DNA of 64,000 bases from Carnobacterium sp. 17-4 (GTDB taxonomy: Bacteria; Bacillota; Bacilli; Lactobacillales; Carnobacteriaceae). Below, piece after piece: positions 60,929 to 64,000 of the stretch (position 1 is its first letter; the number at the start of each line of letters is the position of its first letter). A program made the position numbers and the translations under genes. The DNA lies in NCBI RefSeq assembly GCF_000195575.1, contig NC_015391.1:1480501-1544500 (forward strand). Reading direction: 5' to 3'. The notes beneath the pieces were generated by a model. It had not been told where the DNA came from and did not search any database. It saw nothing but the letters and a program-made list of their open reading frames with translations.

Positions 60929-62128
60929 ATGAAACCAACAATAATCACAGCTATTAAAAGTTATACCATCAAACCAGATCGCCATAATTTAGTAGTAGTA
61001 AAAGTAGAGACAAATAGAGGGGTCACGGGTTATGGTTGTGCAACTTTCCAACAACGCCCATTAGCAGTTAAAGGTATGGTTGACGAGTATTTAAAACCAT
61101 TATTAATTGGTAAAGATGCTAACAATATTGAAGATTTGTTTCAAATGATGACCGTTAATTCTTACTGGAGAAACGGACCAGTAATTAACAATGCCATTTC
61201 CGGAGTGGATATGGCTCTTTGGGATATTAAAGGAAAATTATGCGATATGCCCCTTTATCAGTTATTAGGTGGAAAATCTAGAGACGCTATTGCCAGTTAT
61301 ACTCATGCCGTTGCAGATAATTTAGAGGATCTCTATGGAGAGATCGACAGTATCCTTGCTGAAGGTTATCAATATATCCGCTGTCAATTAGGTTTCTATG
61401 GTGGTCCAGCTACTGAACTGAATACACCTAAAAACACTTCTGAAGGTTCTTATTTCGATCAATACCAATATATGGATACAACCTTGAAAATGTTTGCTGC
61501 TATTCGAAATAAATATGGCAACTCATTCCAAATGCTCCATGATGTCCATGAACGTCTTTATCCTAACCAAGCCGTTCAATTTGCTAAGAAATCTGAAGAA
61601 TTTAATTTATTTTTCTTAGAAGATTTATTGCCACCTGATCAAAATGAATGGCTGAAACAGATTCGTTCTCAGTCGTCTACGCCAATTGCTACCGGTGAAT
61701 TATTTAACAACCCTATGGAATGGCAGTCTTTAGTCAAAAACCGTGAAATAGATTATATGCGTGCACATGTCTCACAATTAGGCGGAATAACGCCTGCCAT
61801 CAAATTAGCTCATTTTTGTGACGCTATGGGGATACGGATGGCATGGCACACTCCATCTGATATTACACCCATTGGAATTGCTGTAAATACTCACTTGAAT
61901 ATCCATCTTCACAATGCTGCTGTACAAGAAAATATAGTAGTTCCTGAAAATACAGCCAACCTCTTTTCACATGTACCAGTAGCTGAAAAAGGCTACTTTT
62001 ACCCTATTGATAAACCTGGGATTGGTGTTGATTTCAATGAAGAATTAGCTGAAGAATATCCAATTGAGTACCGTCCTCATGAATGGACACAAAGTCGTAC
62101 TCCTGATGGCACAATCGTTACACCTTAA
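60929..62128 (+). CDS. Enolase-superfamily dehydratase, ManD/RspA type
   Basis: 399 residues from the ATG at 60929 (GAGG upstream); the frame opens earlier without a site. Likely metal ligands are Asp205 (LHDVHERL), Glu231 (FLEDLLPP) and Glu257 (TGELFNNP). The length and the HDVHERL motif place it with the D-mannonate dehydratase/RspA group. It would dehydrate mannonate or gluconate to 2-keto-3-deoxygluconate, the substrate of the kinase encoded across the divergent promoter region. ManD-like proteins range from active to barely active, so the substrate remains uncertain. Confidence 0.85.
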   Translation: MKPTIITAIKSYTIKPDRHNLVVVKVETNRGVTGYGCATFQQRPLAVKGMVDEYLKPLLIGKDANNIEDLFQMMTVNSYWRNGPVINNAISGVDMALWDIKGKLCDMPLYQLLGGKSRDAIASYTHAVADNLEDLYGEIDSILAEGYQYIRCQLGFYGGPATELNTPKNTSEGSYFDQYQYMDTTLKMFAAIRNKYGNSFQMLHDVHERLYPNQAVQFAKKSEEFNLFFLEDLLPPDQNEWLKQIRSQSSTPIATGELFNNPMEWQSLVKNREIDYMRAHVSQLGGITPAIKLAHFCDAMGIRMAWHTPSDITPIGIAVNTHLNIHLHNAAVQENIVVPENTANLFSHVPVAEKGYFYPIDKPGIGVDFNEELAEEYPIEYRPHEWTQSRTPDGTIVTP

Positions 62129-62139
62129 TCAAAAACTAA

Positions 62140-62185
62140 AAAAGACCTTACTACATATACAAAAATATGTGGTAAGGTCTTTTTC
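62140..62185. terminator. Bidirectional terminator between the dehydratase and GntR genes
   Basis: AAAAGACCTTAC / GTAAGGTCTTTTT stem with an inner ACATAT/ATATGT pair. Confidence 0.85.
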
Positions 62186-62187
62186 AG

Positions 62188-62898
62188 TCAATCATTTTGT
62201 CTAGTCTGATGGCTTTCCTTATTAAAGGGAATAATATACGTACATGAGTAATCAATAGCTGTTACTTCACTATATTCATAAACTTGTCCACTCTTCAAAA
62301 TACCACGGTTAATGATTTTCATTGCTGGAGTACCTTTCTTGCAAAGCAATAATTCAGCTTGTTTCTTAGTGATTAAAACAGGAGTATAACTCGTTATATA
62401 ATGTGAAATGTCATATCCTGATTGCTGTACATACTTTTGAATAGAATCTTCAACAATACTAGAAGTTAAATCGGGGAAGAGAGAAACAGGTAATTTCGAC
62501 GTTTCAATTTGTGTTATTTTATAATTTACTATACGAATACGCTGAAATACCCAAACATATTGTTCATCATCTAATTCAAAAATCTGACGATCCTCTTCTA
62601 AAGCAGGTTGTTTCTCCAAAAAAACTATTTTTGAGCTAATTCTATTATAGGAATTTCTTGTCAACGAGTTATAAATTAAAGGATTTTGTTTAGCATCTTT
62701 GCGGATAAAAATTCCTGATCCTTGAATAACTTTAACCACTCCAATATCGCTTAAGCTATTGATAGCTTCTTGTATCGTATATCGTGAAACTTCATACTGA
62801 GTAGCTAAACTTCTTTGTGTAGGCAACTTACCATCTGAATAATGTTCTTGATAAATTTTACTTAAAATATCTTGCACTACAAATTCACGTTTTTTCAT
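62188..62898 (-). CDS. GntR-family (HutC/UTRA-type) regulator
   Basis: 236 residues with a GntR winged helix (LPTQRSLATQYEVSRYTIQEAINSLSDIGVVKVIQGSGIFI, about 25-65) and a UTRA effector domain (about 90-230). AGGAGAATAG precedes the ATG. It is convergent with the dehydratase gene and is the obvious local regulator of the sugar-acid cassette; the ligand may be a phosphorylated sugar acid. No operator could be assigned with confidence. Confidence 0.87.
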   Translation of the reverse strand: MKKREFVVQDILSKIYQEHYSDGKLPTQRSLATQYEVSRYTIQEAINSLSDIGVVKVIQGSGIFIRKDAKQNPLIYNSLTRNSYNRISSKIVFLEKQPALEEDRQIFELDDEQYVWVFQRIRIVNYKITQIETSKLPVSLFPDLTSSIVEDSIQKYVQQSGYDISHYITSYTPVLITKKQAELLLCKKGTPAMKIINRGILKSGQVYEYSEVTAIDYSCTYIIPFNKESHQTRQND

Positions 62899-63099
62899 AA
62901 CTATTCTCCTATTTCCATCTATTTAATAATTACACAGCGAAATAAAGTCTTCTTTATTAGTATAGCTTACCTTATTTAAAAGACAAATTCGTAAATAATT
63001 GTACTTTGTAAGTTAACTAATTTTAATTAAATAAAAAAGAATACCCAAGAATCACTCTCAAGTACTCTCTAACTAAATTTTATAAAATCATGAATCTTG

Positions 63100-63951
63100 C
63101 TACCTCTTTTTATATTGATCCATCTCTTCACGGGATTGTTTGATTCTTTCAGTACCGGCTATATAGTTTTTAGACAGGAATGTATAAAAAATGACATCAA
63201 TGGCAATCATTTGAGCATGTAGCGCGCTCGAAATAAATTGATTATCTGTTTCAATTGTTTTGACAGTCTGTATTGTATAATCGGCTTTATTCGCTATGCT
63301 ATTTTGTCCGAACTGAGTCAATCCTACAGTTTTTATGGAATTTTTTTTGGCTAGTTTGATCAGCTCGATAATTTCCCTTGTCTCCCCTGAATTAGAGATG
63401 CCGAAAAAAAGAGCATTTTTTGGAGCTGCTCCTAGCATAGATACCAATTGATGATTATCGGTAGGGCAAATGAATACTTTGCCTACTTTACTCCACTTTT
63501 GCACCATATTTTCAGCAATGACCCGTGAATTCCCAACACCATACACATAAATTATAGGAGCAGCTTCAATCAATTCAACGACTCGCTCAATATCAAACTC
63601 ATTCATCAATGAAATGGTTTCGTCCATTGATTTAAAGGCATTAGCTAATAGTTTGCTTTTGATCGTGCTGCTTTTTTCCTCTGCCTCTATTTCCGCATAA
63701 CCAGATTCATCCACTGATACGATTTCTGCAGATAAGTTTACTTTTAGTTTTGTAAATCCGTTAACGCCAATTCGATTGCACAACCGAATAACAGCCGTCG
63801 AATTTGAATCAGCGGCTATCCCCAATTGTGCTGTTGTCATTTTAATGGTCTCTTCAGGATTTTTAAGTATGTACTCGCCAATTTTCCTTTCAGAATTAGG
63901 CAAATCATCAAGGACACTTTTAATTCGACCTAGAATATTATTTCTAATCAT
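63100..63951 (-). CDS. RpiR-family regulator
   Basis: 283 residues, with the RpiR helix-turn-helix (SNSTAVIRLCNRIGVNGFTKLKVNL, about 45-75) and a C-terminal SIS domain (YVYGVGNS near residue 135, ISNSGETRE near residue 182). It is a paralogue of murR (5551-6408). GAGGTG precedes the ATG. It is at the window edge, so its partner genes are not visible; nothing upstream (63952-64000) shows a gene. Confidence 0.87.
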   Translation of the reverse strand: MIRNNILGRIKSVLDDLPNSERKIGEYILKNPEETIKMTTAQLGIAADSNSTAVIRLCNRIGVNGFTKLKVNLSAEIVSVDESGYAEIEAEEKSSTIKSKLLANAFKSMDETISLMNEFDIERVVELIEAAPIIYVYGVGNSRVIAENMVQKWSKVGKVFICPTDNHQLVSMLGAAPKNALFFGISNSGETREIIELIKLAKKNSIKTVGLTQFGQNSIANKADYTIQTVKTIETDNQFISSALHAQMIAIDVIFYTFLSKNYIAGTERIKQSREEMDQYKKR

Positions 63952-64000
63952 GTTGTTTCACCTCGTATAATCAAAAGATACAGGAATATTCAAGAGAAAG

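Overview
The window looks like a low-GC Gram-positive chromosome of the Lactobacillales, most likely a Carnobacterium-like member of the Carnobacteriaceae. This rests on strong AGGAGG ribosome sites, PTS-rich sugar cassettes arranged as in Listeria, Lactobacillus and Staphylococcus, an Rgg regulator, an Mga-type regulator, a Met T-box and a ComK-like protein. Genus is an inference. I saw no tRNA, rRNA, insertion sequence, prophage or CRISPR array. Most genes lie on the minus strand.

Layout. 1-3999: sorbitol PTS operon (srlD-srlR-srlM-srlA-srlE, running off the left edge). 4234-5410: HAD phosphatase and a small unknown. 5551-10022: MurNAc/peptidoglycan recovery operon mupG-murQ-murP-murR. 10305-11768: histidine phosphatase and a VanZ-like protein. 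11894-22372: a seven-gene operon (ABC transporter, GH3 beta-glucosidase, GH94-type phosphorylase, LacI, esterase) that matches the beta-1,2-glucooligosaccharide locus of Listeria innocua. 22632-24167: Mga-type regulator. 24252-29932: ribose operon rbsR-K-D-A-C-B. 30238-31697: RibD-C reductase-like and VOC proteins. 32046-35600: a Met T-box controlling an iron-type alcohol dehydrogenase, a frameshifted aminotransferase and a MetQ-like lipoprotein. 35865-38967: ComK-like regulator, ComX/SigH-like sigma factor, membrane-anchored surface protein. 39300-42709: a broken gene, an Rgg regulator, an ABC-2 exporter and a 13-residue peptide ORF. 42907-45197: malate/lactate-type dehydrogenase plus malic enzyme. 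45336-48169: DUF969-DUF979-Pcp-gamma-glutamylcyclotransferase operon. 48375-49577: small unknown and a NERD protein. 49739-55427: an allose/allulose-type cassette with LacI and DeoR regulators. 55583-56503: a NERD gene broken by one stop codon. 57131-62898: a sugar-acid cassette (PTS, ManD-like dehydratase, KDG kinase, KDPG aldolase, GntR). 63100-63951: a second RpiR regulator.

The dominant theme is scavenging of plant- or wall-derived carbohydrates. Each cassette has its own local repressor, and several promoters carry good catabolite-responsive (cre) matches. The least expected parts are the convergent ComK-like and ComX-like pair, the methionine T-box that reads ATG in its specifier loop, the pyroglutamyl/gamma-glutamyl operon, and several intergenic arrays with different sequences but the same ~51-bp period, most carrying inverted repeats.
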